A stretch of 64,000 nucleotides of DNA, from contig NZ_PNRE01000033.1 of the NCBI RefSeq assembly GCF_002879645.1, positions 62,001-126,000 on the forward strand, written 5' to 3'. This DNA comes from Halomonas heilongjiangensis. Its GTDB lineage: Bacteria > Pseudomonadota > Gammaproteobacteria > Pseudomonadales > Halomonadaceae. Both the position numbers and the translations under genes were made by a program. Shown here piece by piece: positions 52,677 through 61,309 of the stretch. How positions within the stretch are numbered: the first letter of the stretch is position 1; every line of letters starts with the position of its first letter. A model generated the notes under the pieces. That model worked only from the letters and a program-made list of their open reading frames with translations, did not search any database and was not told the DNA's origin.

Positions 52677-54239
52677 CTAGGGCCGGTCGGCGGGCGGGGC
52701 CGGGAAGCGCGCGCGCCGCTCGAGATCGTCCAGGTCGATGGTGTTGCGCATGTACTGGGTACTGGCATCGAACAGCGGCTGGTGGTCCCAGGGCGTGACC
52801 CTGCCCTGCATGAGCGCCCGCGAGACCAGCCTGCGGCGTCGCTGGCTCGCGATCACCTCGCCGTGCAGCCGCTCGTAGTCCCAGCGCCGGGCGACCTCGT
52901 CGCGGAACTGCTTGCACAGGTCCAGGTGCGCGGGATCCTCGGCCAGGTTGTTGAGCTCCAGCGGATCGGCCTCGAGGTCGAACAACTGGTCCGGATCCGG
53001 TGCCGTGTGGACGAACTTGTAGCGCCCGCGGCGGATCATCAACAACGGCGCGATGGCGCCCTCGCCGAGATATTCGCCGATCACCTCGTCGTGGCCGCCG
53101 TTGCCGGTCAGGTGCGGCAATAGGCTGCGACCGTCGACGGGCACGGCATACTCCGGGGCGGTACCGTCGTGGGCGAGCTCGGCGAAGGTCGGCAGCAGGT
53201 CCATGGTCGACACCGATTCGCTGACCCGTCCCGGGGTGAAGCGGCCCGGGGCGTGGACGATCATCGGCACCCGCGCGGAATCCTCGAACCAGCTCATCTT
53301 GTACCAGAGGCCGCGCTCGCCGAGCATGTCGCCGTGATCGCCGGAGAACACGATGATGGTGTCTTCGTCGAGACCGGTCTCTTTCAAGGCCTTCAGCACC
53401 TCACCGATCTGGTCGTCGACATAGCTGAGCGCCCCGTAATAGGCATGGCGCGCGTTGCGGATCTGCTCGTCGCCGAGGGTGTCCTCGTCGAGCTGGTAGA
53501 CATGACGCAGGCGCCTGGAGTGCGGGTCCATCCGCTCGCGCGAGTAGGGCACGCGAGGCATGTCGATGGCGTCGTGGTCGTAGCGGTCCCAGTACTCCTG
53601 CGGGATGGTATAGGGATCGTGCGGATGGGTCAGCGACACGGTCAGGCAGAAGGGACGCCGCTCGCCGTTGCGGGCCGGGTTGTTGCGAGCCGGGTTGTTG
53701 CGAGCATAGTCGTAGAGGAAACGCTTGGCGCGGAAGGTGACCTCGTCGTCGAAGTCGAGCTGGTTGGAGCGCACGCAGGGGCCGGCCTGAATCACCGAGG
53801 ACATGTTGTGGTAGTAGCTCGGGCGGGTCTCGAAGTCCTCCCAGTCGACGAACCAGCCGTAGTCGGCCGGGTAGATATCGGTGGTCAGGCGTTCCTCGAA
53901 GCCGTGCAACTGGTCGGGGCCGCAGAAGTGCATCTTGCCCGACAGCGCGGTGGTGTAGCCGGCATCGCGCAGGTAGTGGGCGAAGGTCGGGGTGTCGGCG
54001 GGGAAATCGGCGGCGTTGTCGTAGCCGCCGATGCGCGACGGCAACTGGCCGGCCATCAGCGTGAAGCGCGACGGTGCGCACAGCGGGCTGTTGCAGTAGG
54101 CCGAATCGAAGACCACGCCCTCGGCGGCCAGGCGCGTCAGGTGCGGCGTCTTGACCAGGGGGTGCCCGTAGACGGGCAGGGCCGAGGCCGCCATCTGGTC
54201 GGCCATCAGGAACAGGATGTTGGGCTGCTTGCGGGTCAT
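52677..54239 (-). CDS. betC: Choline-sulfatase BetC
   Basis: 520 aa of the formylglycine sulfatase family, which hydrolyses choline-O-sulfate to choline and sulfate. CAPSR (Cys54) is the residue converted to formylglycine. NILFLMADQM and SGKMHFCGPDQLHGFEERL are choline-sulfatase landmarks; the C-terminus has the family extension (TPWDHQPLFDASTQYMRNT). An in-frame 15-bp duplication gives NNPAR twice at about residues 179-189. Start at 54239 with AGGAGG just upstream. It is divergent from a LysR gene of the choline-sulfate type and is followed by the BCCT carrier. Confidence 0.95.
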   Translation of the reverse strand: MTRKQPNILFLMADQMAASALPVYGHPLVKTPHLTRLAAEGVVFDSAYCNSPLCAPSRFTLMAGQLPSRIGGYDNAADFPADTPTFAHYLRDAGYTTALSGKMHFCGPDQLHGFEERLTTDIYPADYGWFVDWEDFETRPSYYHNMSSVIQAGPCVRSNQLDFDDEVTFRAKRFLYDYARNNPARNNPARNGERRPFCLTVSLTHPHDPYTIPQEYWDRYDHDAIDMPRVPYSRERMDPHSRRLRHVYQLDEDTLGDEQIRNARHAYYGALSYVDDQIGEVLKALKETGLDEDTIIVFSGDHGDMLGERGLWYKMSWFEDSARVPMIVHAPGRFTPGRVSESVSTMDLLPTFAELAHDGTAPEYAVPVDGRSLLPHLTGNGGHDEVIGEYLGEGAIAPLLMIRRGRYKFVHTAPDPDQLFDLEADPLELNNLAEDPAHLDLCKQFRDEVARRWDYERLHGEVIASQRRRRLVSRALMQGRVTPWDHQPLFDASTQYMRNTIDLDDLERRARFPAPPADRP

Positions 54240-54252
54240 GGGGCCTCCTGTT

Positions 54253-54278
54253 GTTGTAGAGACGAGTTGTAGAGACGT
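54253..54278. repeat. 13-bp tandem direct repeat upstream of betC
   Basis: GTTGTAGAGACGA is followed at once by GTTGTAGAGACGT, 14 bp upstream of the betC start. It lies in the betC leader or promoter and could be an operator. Confidence 0.75.
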
Positions 54279-54390
54279 GTCGTCGATGCGAGCGATGAAT
54301 GAGGGTACTCGCTCCACGCCTGGACTGGCTGTCACGACAGTCTCCCTGCTAATCTCAAGGCCTGTAAACTCGCTGAATTTTTATGGGAGG

Positions 54391-54407
54391 CATTAGGCAA
54401 GCTAATG
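54391..54407. promoter_or_regulatory. Palindrome overlapping the LysR start codon
   Basis: CATTAG-GCAAG-CTAATG is a perfect 6+5+6 inverted repeat with a T-N11-A core. The start codon of the LysR gene is the last three bases. It is a good candidate autoregulatory site. Confidence 0.45.
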
Positions 54408-55355
54408 TCATGGATAGGCAGGGCGGCGTCGCCCAACGGCCTGCGGGTCTTCGAGGCGGCGGCACGGCATCTGAGTTTCACCGCCGCGGCGCGAGAGCTG
54501 CGCTCGACCCAGTCGGCCGTCAGCCAGCAGGTCCGCGCCCTGGAAGAGCAGCTCGGCTTGCCGTTGTTCGAGCGCATCTATCGCGGGGTGAGGCTGACCG
54601 AGGCGGGCCAGGCGCTGTTCGTCAGCGTGCAGGAGGGGTTCGCGACCATCGATCGCACCATCGACCGGCTCCAGCACCGGCATCGTCATCCGCACGTCAA
54701 TATCCTCACCGACTTCTCGTTCGCGGCTTACTGGCTGATGCCGCGCCTACCGCGCTTCCGTGAACGGCATCCGCATATCGACGTGCGCATCGTGACCAAC
54801 CAGGGTGTGCTCGACTGGCGAACGCAGGAGGTCGACGTGGCGATCGTGTTCTGCGACGAGCGCACCCTCGCCGCCGGCGTGCCGCGACTGTTTCACGAGG
54901 AGGTCTTCCCGGTCTGCAGCCCCGGCTTCCTGCAGCAGCACGGGCCGATCGAGTCTCCCGAGCGACTGGCCGAGCTGCCGCTGCTGACCTTGACCGCCGA
55001 CCAGGGGCAGAGCTGGCTGGACTGGCCGAGCTACTTCGCGCAACTGGCGGGCATCGGCTATCTGGAATCCTCGGAGCTGACGTTCAACAACTACACGCTG
55101 CTGATCCAGGCGGCGATCGCCGGACAGGGCATCGGGATGGGGTGGCGAGGCCTGGTCGACGACCTGCTCGACGGCGGCATGCTGGTCGGCCTGCACGGCT
55201 TGGCATTGCGCTCGCCGCGGGGCTACGGGCTGATCGATGCCCAGCCGGAGGCCTCCAGCGAGGCGAAGCGAGCGCTCCAGGAGTGGGTGCTGGCCGGGGC
55301 GGCGCAGCCCCGGGATGCGTGCGAAGGGGAAGTGGGCCGGACGAGAGCCGAGTAG
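54405..55355 (+). CDS. LysR-type choline-sulfate utilisation regulator
   Basis: 316 aa LysR protein of the subgroup found next to betC. The N-terminus SPNGLRVFEAAARHLSFTAAARELRSTQSAVSQQVRALEE (GcvA-like; begins after a short lead) and effector-domain phrases HVNILTDFSFAAYWLMPRLP and DVAIVFCDERTLAAGVPRLF match choline-sulfate transcription factors. It should control the divergent betC-BCCT pair in response to choline sulfate or choline. The ATG at 54405 is placed by the conserved start. GGGAGG is rather far upstream (15 bp). The last 20 residues are polar and not conserved. Confidence 0.88.
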   Translation: MSWIGRAASPNGLRVFEAAARHLSFTAAARELRSTQSAVSQQVRALEEQLGLPLFERIYRGVRLTEAGQALFVSVQEGFATIDRTIDRLQHRHRHPHVNILTDFSFAAYWLMPRLPRFRERHPHIDVRIVTNQGVLDWRTQEVDVAIVFCDERTLAAGVPRLFHEEVFPVCSPGFLQQHGPIESPERLAELPLLTLTADQGQSWLDWPSYFAQLAGIGYLESSELTFNNYTLLIQAAIAGQGIGMGWRGLVDDLLDGGMLVGLHGLALRSPRGYGLIDAQPEASSEAKRALQEWVLAGAAQPRDACEGEVGRTRAE

Positions 55356-55375
55356 CCCTCGGCCGGCAAGAGTTA

Positions 55376-55627
55376 TCAAATACCGAGGATCTCCTTGGCC
55401 TGCTCGAGCAGGGCCACGGACTCGTCGTGGTCGCCTGCCCCGTGGGCCTCCTCGCCCCGGGCACGCAGGTCGCGGACCTCCTCGAGCTGCCCCTCGTCGA
55501 GCATGGCGACCGTGGCCTCGTCCTCCAGGGCCTCGTCGATTTCGCCCATCAGGGCCGGACACATATTGGCCCAGGCGGATGCCGTGAACAGCATCAGCGC
55601 CAGGGCGGCAAACAGTTTCTTGATCAT
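55376..55627 (-). CDS. Small periplasmic protein of unknown function, 83 aa
   Basis: I do not recognise a family. A clear Sec signal (MIKKLFAALALMLFTASAWA) is followed by about 63 mature residues rich in Glu, Ala and Asp, predicted as two amphipathic helices, the second resembling a TPR-like helix (AGDHDESVALLEQAKEIL). One Cys remains (NMCPAL). The start at 55627 has GGGAGAA 7 bp upstream. The frame continues to 55696 but would read through the signal. It faces the LysR gene convergently and precedes the glc locus without known connection. Confidence 0.75.
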   Translation of the reverse strand: MIKKLFAALALMLFTASAWANMCPALMGEIDEALEDEATVAMLDEGQLEEVRDLRARGEEAHGAGDHDESVALLEQAKEILGI

Positions 55628-55741
55628 CGCTGGTTCTCCCTGCGGTGGTGGCCGCTTGAAGTATAGGTCCGCCGCTGGATTCACGCCCATGCACAAAGGC
55701 CCGCTGCCTCAAGACAGCGGGCGCTTGTGGTGCGGGCGGGA

Positions 55742-56143
55742 TCAGCCGACGGCGGCGATACCGGCCCTGGCGATCTGCACGTCCTGGTCGGGCTTGACCC
55801 CGGAGACGCCGACGGTGCCGGCGACCTGGCCATCGACCAGCACCGGCACGCCGCCGGCGAGCAGGCCGGACAGCGGCGCGGAGAGGAAGGCGTTGCGGCC
55901 GCCGTTGATCATCTCCTCGAAGGCCTGGGTCTCGCGGGCACCGAGGGCGGAACTGCGCGCCTTCTGGGAGGCGATGTCTGGGGTCATGGCCGGGGCACCG
56001 TCGAGGCGACGCAGGCCGAGCAGGTGGCCACCGTCGTCGGCCACGGCGATGGTCACTAGCCAGCCGTTGGCCTCGGCCTCCTGCTGGGCGGCATCGAGGA
56101 TGGCGTTGACGTCGGTCAGGGTCAGTACGGGTTTTGTTTTCAT
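55742..56143 (-). CDS. glcG: GlcG/HbpS-family haem-degrading-like protein
   Basis: 133 aa of the GlcG/HbpS family (PduO C-terminal-like fold). VTIAVADDGGHLLGLRRLDGA, ASQKARSSAL and GGVPVLVDGQVAGTVGVSG are the family core. GlcG accompanies glycolate oxidase in E. coli, but its role is unknown; relatives bind haem or cobalamin. It is transcribed with glcDEF, although a 213-bp gap containing a heptanucleotide repeat and a duplicated piece of glcF separates it. Confidence 0.9.
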   Translation of the reverse strand: MKTKPVLTLTDVNAILDAAQQEAEANGWLVTIAVADDGGHLLGLRRLDGAPAMTPDIASQKARSSALGARETQAFEEMINGGRNAFLSAPLSGLLAGGVPVLVDGQVAGTVGVSGVKPDQDVQIARAGIAAVG

Positions 56144-56167
56144 GCAAGTCTCCTTGGTTAGGATCAG

Positions 56168-56216
56168 CTTCGGGCTTCGGGCTTCGGGCTTCGGGCTTCG
56201 GGCTTCGGGCTATGGG
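56168..56216. repeat. Heptanucleotide tandem repeat
   Basis: Six perfect CTTCGGG copies (56168-56209) plus a CTATGGG unit, within the gap between glcF and glcG. Copy number in such arrays varies by replication slippage. Being outside the genes, it should affect spacing or mRNA rather than reading frame. Confidence 0.9.
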
Positions 56217-56257
56217 CTACGTCGCTCGCAGCTCGGTGCCCGTTGCTCGTGGCTGGG

Positions 56258-56356
56258 TTTAGTGCCTCATCGACGATCTCGATCCAGTGGCGTACCGGGG
56301 TGCGGTTGGCGCCGGCGAGGTGGGTCTGGCAGCTGAATGCATAAGCGCCGTGACGT
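56258..56356 (-). pseudogene. Partial duplicate of the glcF 3' end
   Basis: The roughly 99 bp directly downstream of glcF repeat its last 100 bp with many substitutions. On the minus strand the piece reads CQTHLAGANRTPVRHWIEIV and DEAL, against the gene's CQTHLAGAGRTPVRHWIEIV and DEALT. A small indel near 56330 shifts the frame and no stop is kept after DEAL. It is a tandem, diverged fragment, not a gene. Confidence 0.8.
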
Positions 56357-57601
56357 TCACGTCAGCGCCTCGTCGACGATCTCGATCCAGTGCCTCACTG
56401 GCGTTCTTCCGGCACCGGCCAGGTGGGTCTGGCAGCCGATATTGGCCGTGACGATCACCTCGGGGTCGCCGGCCTCCAGATTGTCGAGCTTGTTGTCGCG
56501 CAACTGCGTCGACAGTTCGGGCTGGGTGATCGAGTAGGTGCCCGCCGAGCCGCAGCAGAGATGGGCGTCCTGCACCGGCGTCAGGCTGAAACCGAGCCGG
56601 GTGAGCACACCCTCCACGGCCCCGCCGAGCTTCTGGGCGTGCTGCAGGGTACAGGGGCAGTGGAAGGCCAGGCGCCTGCTCTTCTCGAGCGTCAGGGGGG
56701 CGAGGTCCTCGTCGCGCAGCACCTCCACCAGGTCCTTGGCCAGCTCGCTGATGCGCTTGGCCTTCTCGGCATACTGCGGGTCGTCTTCGAGCAGTTCGCC
56801 GTACTCCTTGACGAAGGCGCCGCAGCCGCTGGCGGTCTGGACGATGGCTTCCACCCCGGCCTCGCCCGCTTTCTCGATATGCGGCCACCAGGCATCGATG
56901 TTGGCGCGCATGCGTGCCCGGCCGTCGTCCTGGGCGTTGAGGTGGTAGTCGATGGCGCCGCAGCAGCCGGCTTCCGGGGCCGGGGTCAGGCCGATGCCGA
57001 GGCGGTCGAGCACCCGGGCGGTGGCGGCGTTGGTGTTGGGCGAGAGCCCGGGCTGTACGCAGCCCTCGAGGATCAGCATCTGACGCGCATGACGTCCATG
57101 ATCCGGGCGCTGGCCGGCATCCACCGGGGCCGGCGGCATCTTGGCCTTGAGCGCGCCGGGCACCAGCGGCTTGAAGATCAGGCCGAGCCTGAGCAGGGCC
57201 TGGAAGCGCTTCGGATCCACCAGCGCCTTGCGCAGCCCGTAGCGCAGGGCGCGCTCGCTGGCCTTGCGCGGTACCCGGCGCTCGATCTCGGCGCGGCCGA
57301 TGTCGAGCAGCTTGTGGTACTCCACCCCCGAGGGGCAGGTGGTCTCGCAATTGCGGCAGGTCAGGCAGCGATCCAGGTGCAGCCGCGTCTCCTCGGTGAT
57401 CCGGTCGTCGTCGCCGCGGCTCTCGAGCAACTCCTTCATCAGGTAGATGCGGCCCCGCGGACCGTCGCGCTCGTCGCCGAGCAGCTGGTAGGTGGGGCAG
57501 GTGGCGTTGCAGAAGCCGCAGTGCACGCAGGTGCGCAGCACGCGGTCGGCCTCGCGGATATGCGGCTGCTTGAGGGCTTCCTCGGTGAAGTGCGTCTGCA
57601 T
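56357..57601 (-). CDS. glcF: Glycolate oxidase iron-sulfur subunit GlcF
   Basis: 414 aa. Two ferredoxin-type clusters near the N-terminus (CVHCGFCNATCPTY and CLTCRNCETTCPSG) bind 4Fe-4S centres. Two CCG-type repeats follow (GCCGAIDYH and LCCGSAGTYS). GlcF carries electrons from the GlcD/GlcE flavoprotein to the quinone pool during oxidation of glycolate to glyoxylate. It lies 18 bp downstream of glcE. The 3' end is partly duplicated just beyond the stop. Confidence 0.96.
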   Translation of the reverse strand: MQTHFTEEALKQPHIREADRVLRTCVHCGFCNATCPTYQLLGDERDGPRGRIYLMKELLESRGDDDRITEETRLHLDRCLTCRNCETTCPSGVEYHKLLDIGRAEIERRVPRKASERALRYGLRKALVDPKRFQALLRLGLIFKPLVPGALKAKMPPAPVDAGQRPDHGRHARQMLILEGCVQPGLSPNTNAATARVLDRLGIGLTPAPEAGCCGAIDYHLNAQDDGRARMRANIDAWWPHIEKAGEAGVEAIVQTASGCGAFVKEYGELLEDDPQYAEKAKRISELAKDLVEVLRDEDLAPLTLEKSRRLAFHCPCTLQHAQKLGGAVEGVLTRLGFSLTPVQDAHLCCGSAGTYSITQPELSTQLRDNKLDNLEAGDPEVIVTANIGCQTHLAGAGRTPVRHWIEIVDEALT

Positions 57602-57619
57602 GTCAGCTTTCCATCACTC

Positions 57620-58726
57620 TCAGAGGGCCGCGTAGAGTCGGCCGGGGTTGAAGATCCCCTTCGGGTCCAGCTCGGCCTTGAGGTTGCGGTGGTACTTGGC
57701 CACCACCGGCGCCAGCGGGGTAAAGGGCTCGGCCGTTCCCCCGCTACCGAGGTGAGGGCCATGGCAGGTGGCATGACCGCCGGCACGGGTGCAGGCCTCG
57801 CGAATCGTCTTGTCGTCGAGCTCGCTTCTCAGCCAGCGCTGGGTGCCGGCCCAGTCGTAGAGTGGGTCGCCGTCGGCGACGCCGGGCAGGTCGATCACCG
57901 GGGTGTGGTGGGGCAGCGCCAGGCGCCACAGGGGACGCGGGTCCTCCTTCGAGAAGAACGCCAGCCGCTGTTCGCGCAGCGCGGCCCAGAAGTCGTCCCT
58001 GAGCTCGTCGCCGCCCAGCCGGTCGGCGGTGGCGGCCACCGAACTCGGCCCGCCCTCGAGGCGCAGGTGCAGGGCGCCGTCGAGCCAGGCGGCGGCGGTG
58101 ATCGGCAGCGGCTGACGGCCCCACTCGGCGAGTTTCTCCAGGGCCCGGGGCAGCGGCATGTCCAGGTGCAGGCTGCGAGTGGCGCCGGGACGCGGCAGCA
58201 CCTTCATGGTGACCTCGGTGAGCAGCCCCAGGCTGCCCAGGGCACCGACCATCAGCCGCGACAGGTCGTAGCCGGCCACGTTCTTCATCACCTGGCCGCC
58301 GAAGCGCTGCTCGCGGCCCTCGTGGTTGATCACCCGGACGCCGAGCACGAAGTCGCGCACGCTGCCGGCCCAGGGGCGCCGCGGGCCGGAGAGCCCGGTG
58401 GCGACCATGCCGCCGACGGTGGCGTCATCGCCGAAGTGGGGCGGCTCGCAGCCCAGCATCTGGCCGTTCTCGGCCAGCGCGGCCTCGAGCTCGGCCAGCG
58501 GCGTGCCGGTGCGCACCGAGACGATCAGCTCCACCGGGTCGTAGTAGGTGATGCCGCGGTGTTCGGTGGTATCGAGGATACGGCCCTGCACGGGCCTGCC
58601 GTAGAAGGCCTTGGTATCGCCGCCGACGATGCGCAGGGGTGTGCCCTCGGCGTCGGCGCGGCGGATGCGTTCGGCCAGCGCCTCGCTGGCGTCATGATCC
58701 CTGGGAGGCGTTGCAGTGTTGGCCAT
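57620..58726 (-). CDS. glcE: Glycolate oxidase FAD-binding subunit GlcE
   Basis: 368 aa, a shorter PCMH-type FAD protein and paralogue of GlcD. It shows DATVGGMVATGLSGPRRPWAG, VKNVAGYDLSRLMVG-like text (MKNVAGYDL) and the C-terminal KGIFNPGRLYA. It is required for glycolate oxidase activity but lacks the full C-terminal catalytic half of GlcD. It sits between glcD and glcF in the standard order, separated by 15-18 bp on each side. Confidence 0.96.
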   Translation of the reverse strand: MANTATPPRDHDASEALAERIRRADAEGTPLRIVGGDTKAFYGRPVQGRILDTTEHRGITYYDPVELIVSVRTGTPLAELEAALAENGQMLGCEPPHFGDDATVGGMVATGLSGPRRPWAGSVRDFVLGVRVINHEGREQRFGGQVMKNVAGYDLSRLMVGALGSLGLLTEVTMKVLPRPGATRSLHLDMPLPRALEKLAEWGRQPLPITAAAWLDGALHLRLEGGPSSVAATADRLGGDELRDDFWAALREQRLAFFSKEDPRPLWRLALPHHTPVIDLPGVADGDPLYDWAGTQRWLRSELDDKTIREACTRAGGHATCHGPHLGSGGTAEPFTPLAPVVAKYHRNLKAELDPKGIFNPGRLYAAL

Positions 58727-58741
58727 GATCGTTTCGGCTCC

Positions 58742-60241
58742 TCAGAAGCGCGGCAGCTCGGGATGCGGCAGCTGGCCCGCGTGCACGTGCATGGCGCCGA
58801 ACTCGGCGCAGCGGGCCAGCGTCGGGATGTTCTTGCCCGGGTTGAGCAGCCGCTCGGGGTCGAAGGCCGCCTTCACCGCATGGAAGGTGGTGATCTCGTC
58901 GGGGCGGAACTGGGCGCACATCTGGTTGATCTTCTCGCGGCCTACGCCGTGCTCGCCGGTGATCGAGCCGCCGACCTCCACGCACAGCTCGAGGATCCTG
59001 CCGCCGAGCGCCTCGGCCTGCTCGAGCTCCCCCTCGCGGTTGGCATCGAACAGGATCAGCGGGTGCATGTTGCCGTCGCCGGCGTGGAAGACGTTGGCCA
59101 CCCGCAGGCCGTACTCCGCGGAGAGGTCGGTGATGCCCTTGAGCACCCGGGGCAGCTCGCGGCGCGGAATGGTGCCGTCCATGCAGTAGTAGTCCGGCGA
59201 CATGCGGCCCACCGCGGGGAAGGCGTTCTTGCGCCCAGCCCAGAACTTCGCCCGCTCGGCCTCGTCGCGGGCCTGCTGGATGCCGGTGGCGCCGGCGGCC
59301 TCGAGTACCCGGCGCACCGTCTCGCAGTCGTCGTCGACGTCGGCCTCGACGCCGTCGAGCTCGCAGAGCAGGATCGCCTCAGCCTCCACCGGGTAGCCGG
59401 CGCGGATGAAGTCCTCGGCGGCGCGGATCGCCAGGTTGTCCATCATCTCGAGCCCGCCGGGGATGATGCCGGCGGCGATGATGTCGCCGACGGCGCGGCC
59501 GGCCTTCTCCACATCGTCGAAGCTCGCCATCAGCACCTTGGCGGTCTCCGGCTTGGGCAGCAGCTTGACGGTGATCTCGGTGACCACGCCGAGCATGCCC
59601 TCGGAGCCGGTGAACAGCGCCAGCAGGTCGAAGCCCGGGGCATCCAGCGCCTCGGAACCGAGCGTCATGCGCTCGCCCTCGATGGTCAGTACCTCGACCC
59701 GGAGTACGTTGTGGACGGTGAGGCCGTACTTCAGGCAGTGCACGCCGCCGGCGTTCTCGGCCACGTTGCCGCCGATCGAGCAGGCGATCTGCGACGAGGG
59801 ATCGGGGGCGTAGTAGAGGCCGTAGGGAGCGGCGGCCTCGGAGATGGCCAGGTTGCGCACGCCGGGCTGGAGGCGGGCGGTGCGGGCATCGGGGTCGACG
59901 GCGAGGATGCGATCGAAGCGCGACATCACCAGCAGCACGCCCTGCTCCAGCGGCAGGGCGCCGCCTGAGAGGCCGGTGCCGGCGCCACGGGTGACCACCG
60001 GCACGCCCAGCGCCCGGCAGCGCTTGAGCAGGGTCTCGACCTGCTCGAGGGTCTCGGGCAGGGCGACCAGCATGGGCAGCACGCGGTAGGCGGAGAGACC
60101 GTCGCACTCGAAGGGGCGCAGGTCCTCCTCGCGGTGCAGCAGGGTCAGGCCGGGAGCCGCTCGCTGGAGTTCGGCGAGCACCGCGGCCTTGTCGATGCGC
60201 GGCAACTCGCCGTCGAGCCTGTCGTCATGGAGGATATTCAT
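58742..60241 (-). CDS. glcD: Glycolate oxidase catalytic subunit GlcD
   Basis: 499 aa, a FAD-linked 2-hydroxyacid oxidase. The FAD pocket is VVTRGAGTGLSGGALP, with SSQIACSIGGNVAENAGG after it and ITGEHGVGREKINQM near the C-terminus with the catalytic His. It oxidises glycolate (and D-lactate) to glyoxylate. It is the first gene of the glcDEF(G) operon. GGGGAG is 5 bp before the ATG. The promoter region shared with glcC contains a TGGT-N3-ACCA operator. Confidence 0.96.
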   Translation of the reverse strand: MNILHDDRLDGELPRIDKAAVLAELQRAAPGLTLLHREEDLRPFECDGLSAYRVLPMLVALPETLEQVETLLKRCRALGVPVVTRGAGTGLSGGALPLEQGVLLVMSRFDRILAVDPDARTARLQPGVRNLAISEAAAPYGLYYAPDPSSQIACSIGGNVAENAGGVHCLKYGLTVHNVLRVEVLTIEGERMTLGSEALDAPGFDLLALFTGSEGMLGVVTEITVKLLPKPETAKVLMASFDDVEKAGRAVGDIIAAGIIPGGLEMMDNLAIRAAEDFIRAGYPVEAEAILLCELDGVEADVDDDCETVRRVLEAAGATGIQQARDEAERAKFWAGRKNAFPAVGRMSPDYYCMDGTIPRRELPRVLKGITDLSAEYGLRVANVFHAGDGNMHPLILFDANREGELEQAEALGGRILELCVEVGGSITGEHGVGREKINQMCAQFRPDEITTFHAVKAAFDPERLLNPGKNIPTLARCAEFGAMHVHAGQLPHPELPRF

Positions 60242-60342
60242 GGTGACTCCCCGTGCGTCTCGGTAATCAGCGTCTCGGTAATTCTGTGACCGCGGGCGAC
60301 AATCTGTGGTTTTGTTGCGCGCCTGTCCAGCCTATGGTGTGG

Positions 60343-60353
60343 TGGTCAGACCA
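60343..60353. promoter_or_regulatory. Probable GlcC operator in the glcD-glcC divergent region
   Basis: TGGT-CAG-ACCA (60343-60353) is a palindrome of the FadR/PdhR type recognised by GntR-family regulators such as GlcC. It is flanked by GTGG/GTAA and lies between the two start codons. Confidence 0.65.
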
Positions 60354-60457
60354 GTAATTCGTCTATTATATGGAAAGTATTTCCAATCTACGCCCTTGCA
60401 GCGTAAACGGCCAGTCGCCGGTTTACCACTGCGATCGGGCACTCCAGGGAGCATGCG

Positions 60458-61237
60458 ATGGCCTTCCCGACCGACGACCTGCGAGGTGGCATGCGCACCC
60501 CCGAGAGCGTCGCGGCCAGGCTCGAGCAACTGATCCTCGATGGTGTCTTCCGCCCCGGGCAGCTGCTGCCCTCCGAACGACGCCTCTGCGACAAGCTGAG
60601 GGTGTCCCGTGCCTCGCTGCGCGAGGGGCTCAGGATCCTGCGCAGCAAGGGGATCATCGAGACCCGTCATGGCCATGGCTCGACGGTGGCGCACCTGCTG
60701 CCCGCCCAGGACCAGAGCCCGCTGATGCATCTGTTCAGGAGTCATCCACGGACCCTGTACGACCTGCTCGAGGTGCGGGCGTTGCTCGAGGGAGAGTCGG
60801 CGCGGCTCGCCGCGAGCCGGGGAACGCCGGCGGATCGGGTGCTGATCTCGCGTCGCTACCGGGAGCTGGCGGACTATGCAGAAGCGGCCGATCCGATCGA
60901 CGTGGAGCAGTTGGCGCGCCTGGACCATGCCTTCCACCTGGCGATCTGCCAGGCCTCGCACAACCCGGTGCTGGTGCACACCCTGCAGAGCCTCACGGAC
61001 CTGCTGCTGAGCTCGGTCTTCGCCTCGGTGAAGCACCTCTACCATCGCCCGGGGCCGCGGGCGATGATCAACCGACAGCATGCCCGGCTGCACCGGGCCG
61101 TGGTGCAGGGCAAGCCGGAGCTGGCGCGGCGCGTGGCGCTGGAGCACCTCTCCAGTATCGGCGACAACCTGCGGGAGATCGAGGCCGAGAACGAGCGCCT
61201 CGAGCGCTCGGCCATGCGCCTGGAAGGCTGGGAGTGA
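60458..61237 (+). CDS. glcC: Glycolate-responsive GntR/FadR-family regulator GlcC
   Basis: 259 aa. The winged helix LRVSRASLREGLRILRSKGIIETRHGHGSTV is followed by an FCD ligand domain with metal-binding His/Asp (DLLEVRALLEGESA, LDHAFHLAI, NRQHARLH). Divergent from glcD, it is the glycolate sensor that activates the glc operon in E. coli. The start at 60458 has a GGGA site 8 bp upstream. It is followed 72 bp later by the carbonic-anhydrase-like gene. Confidence 0.92.
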   Translation: MAFPTDDLRGGMRTPESVAARLEQLILDGVFRPGQLLPSERRLCDKLRVSRASLREGLRILRSKGIIETRHGHGSTVAHLLPAQDQSPLMHLFRSHPRTLYDLLEVRALLEGESARLAASRGTPADRVLISRRYRELADYAEAADPIDVEQLARLDHAFHLAICQASHNPVLVHTLQSLTDLLLSSVFASVKHLYHRPGPRAMINRQHARLHRAVVQGKPELARRVALEHLSSIGDNLREIEAENERLERSAMRLEGWE

Positions 61238-61309
61238 GGGCGGCGCAAGGCGTCTCTCCGTCGGCTGGCACGCTTGATCGGTGATACAACCCACCTCGAG
61301 GAGAACCCC

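Noticed and set aside
56390-59968. A 1192-codon open frame on the plus strand opposite glcF, glcE and glcD
   Set aside because: It is the antisense shadow of three well-supported genes. Its translation is low-complexity Gly/Ala/Val/His text with no family signature, as expected in high-GC DNA.
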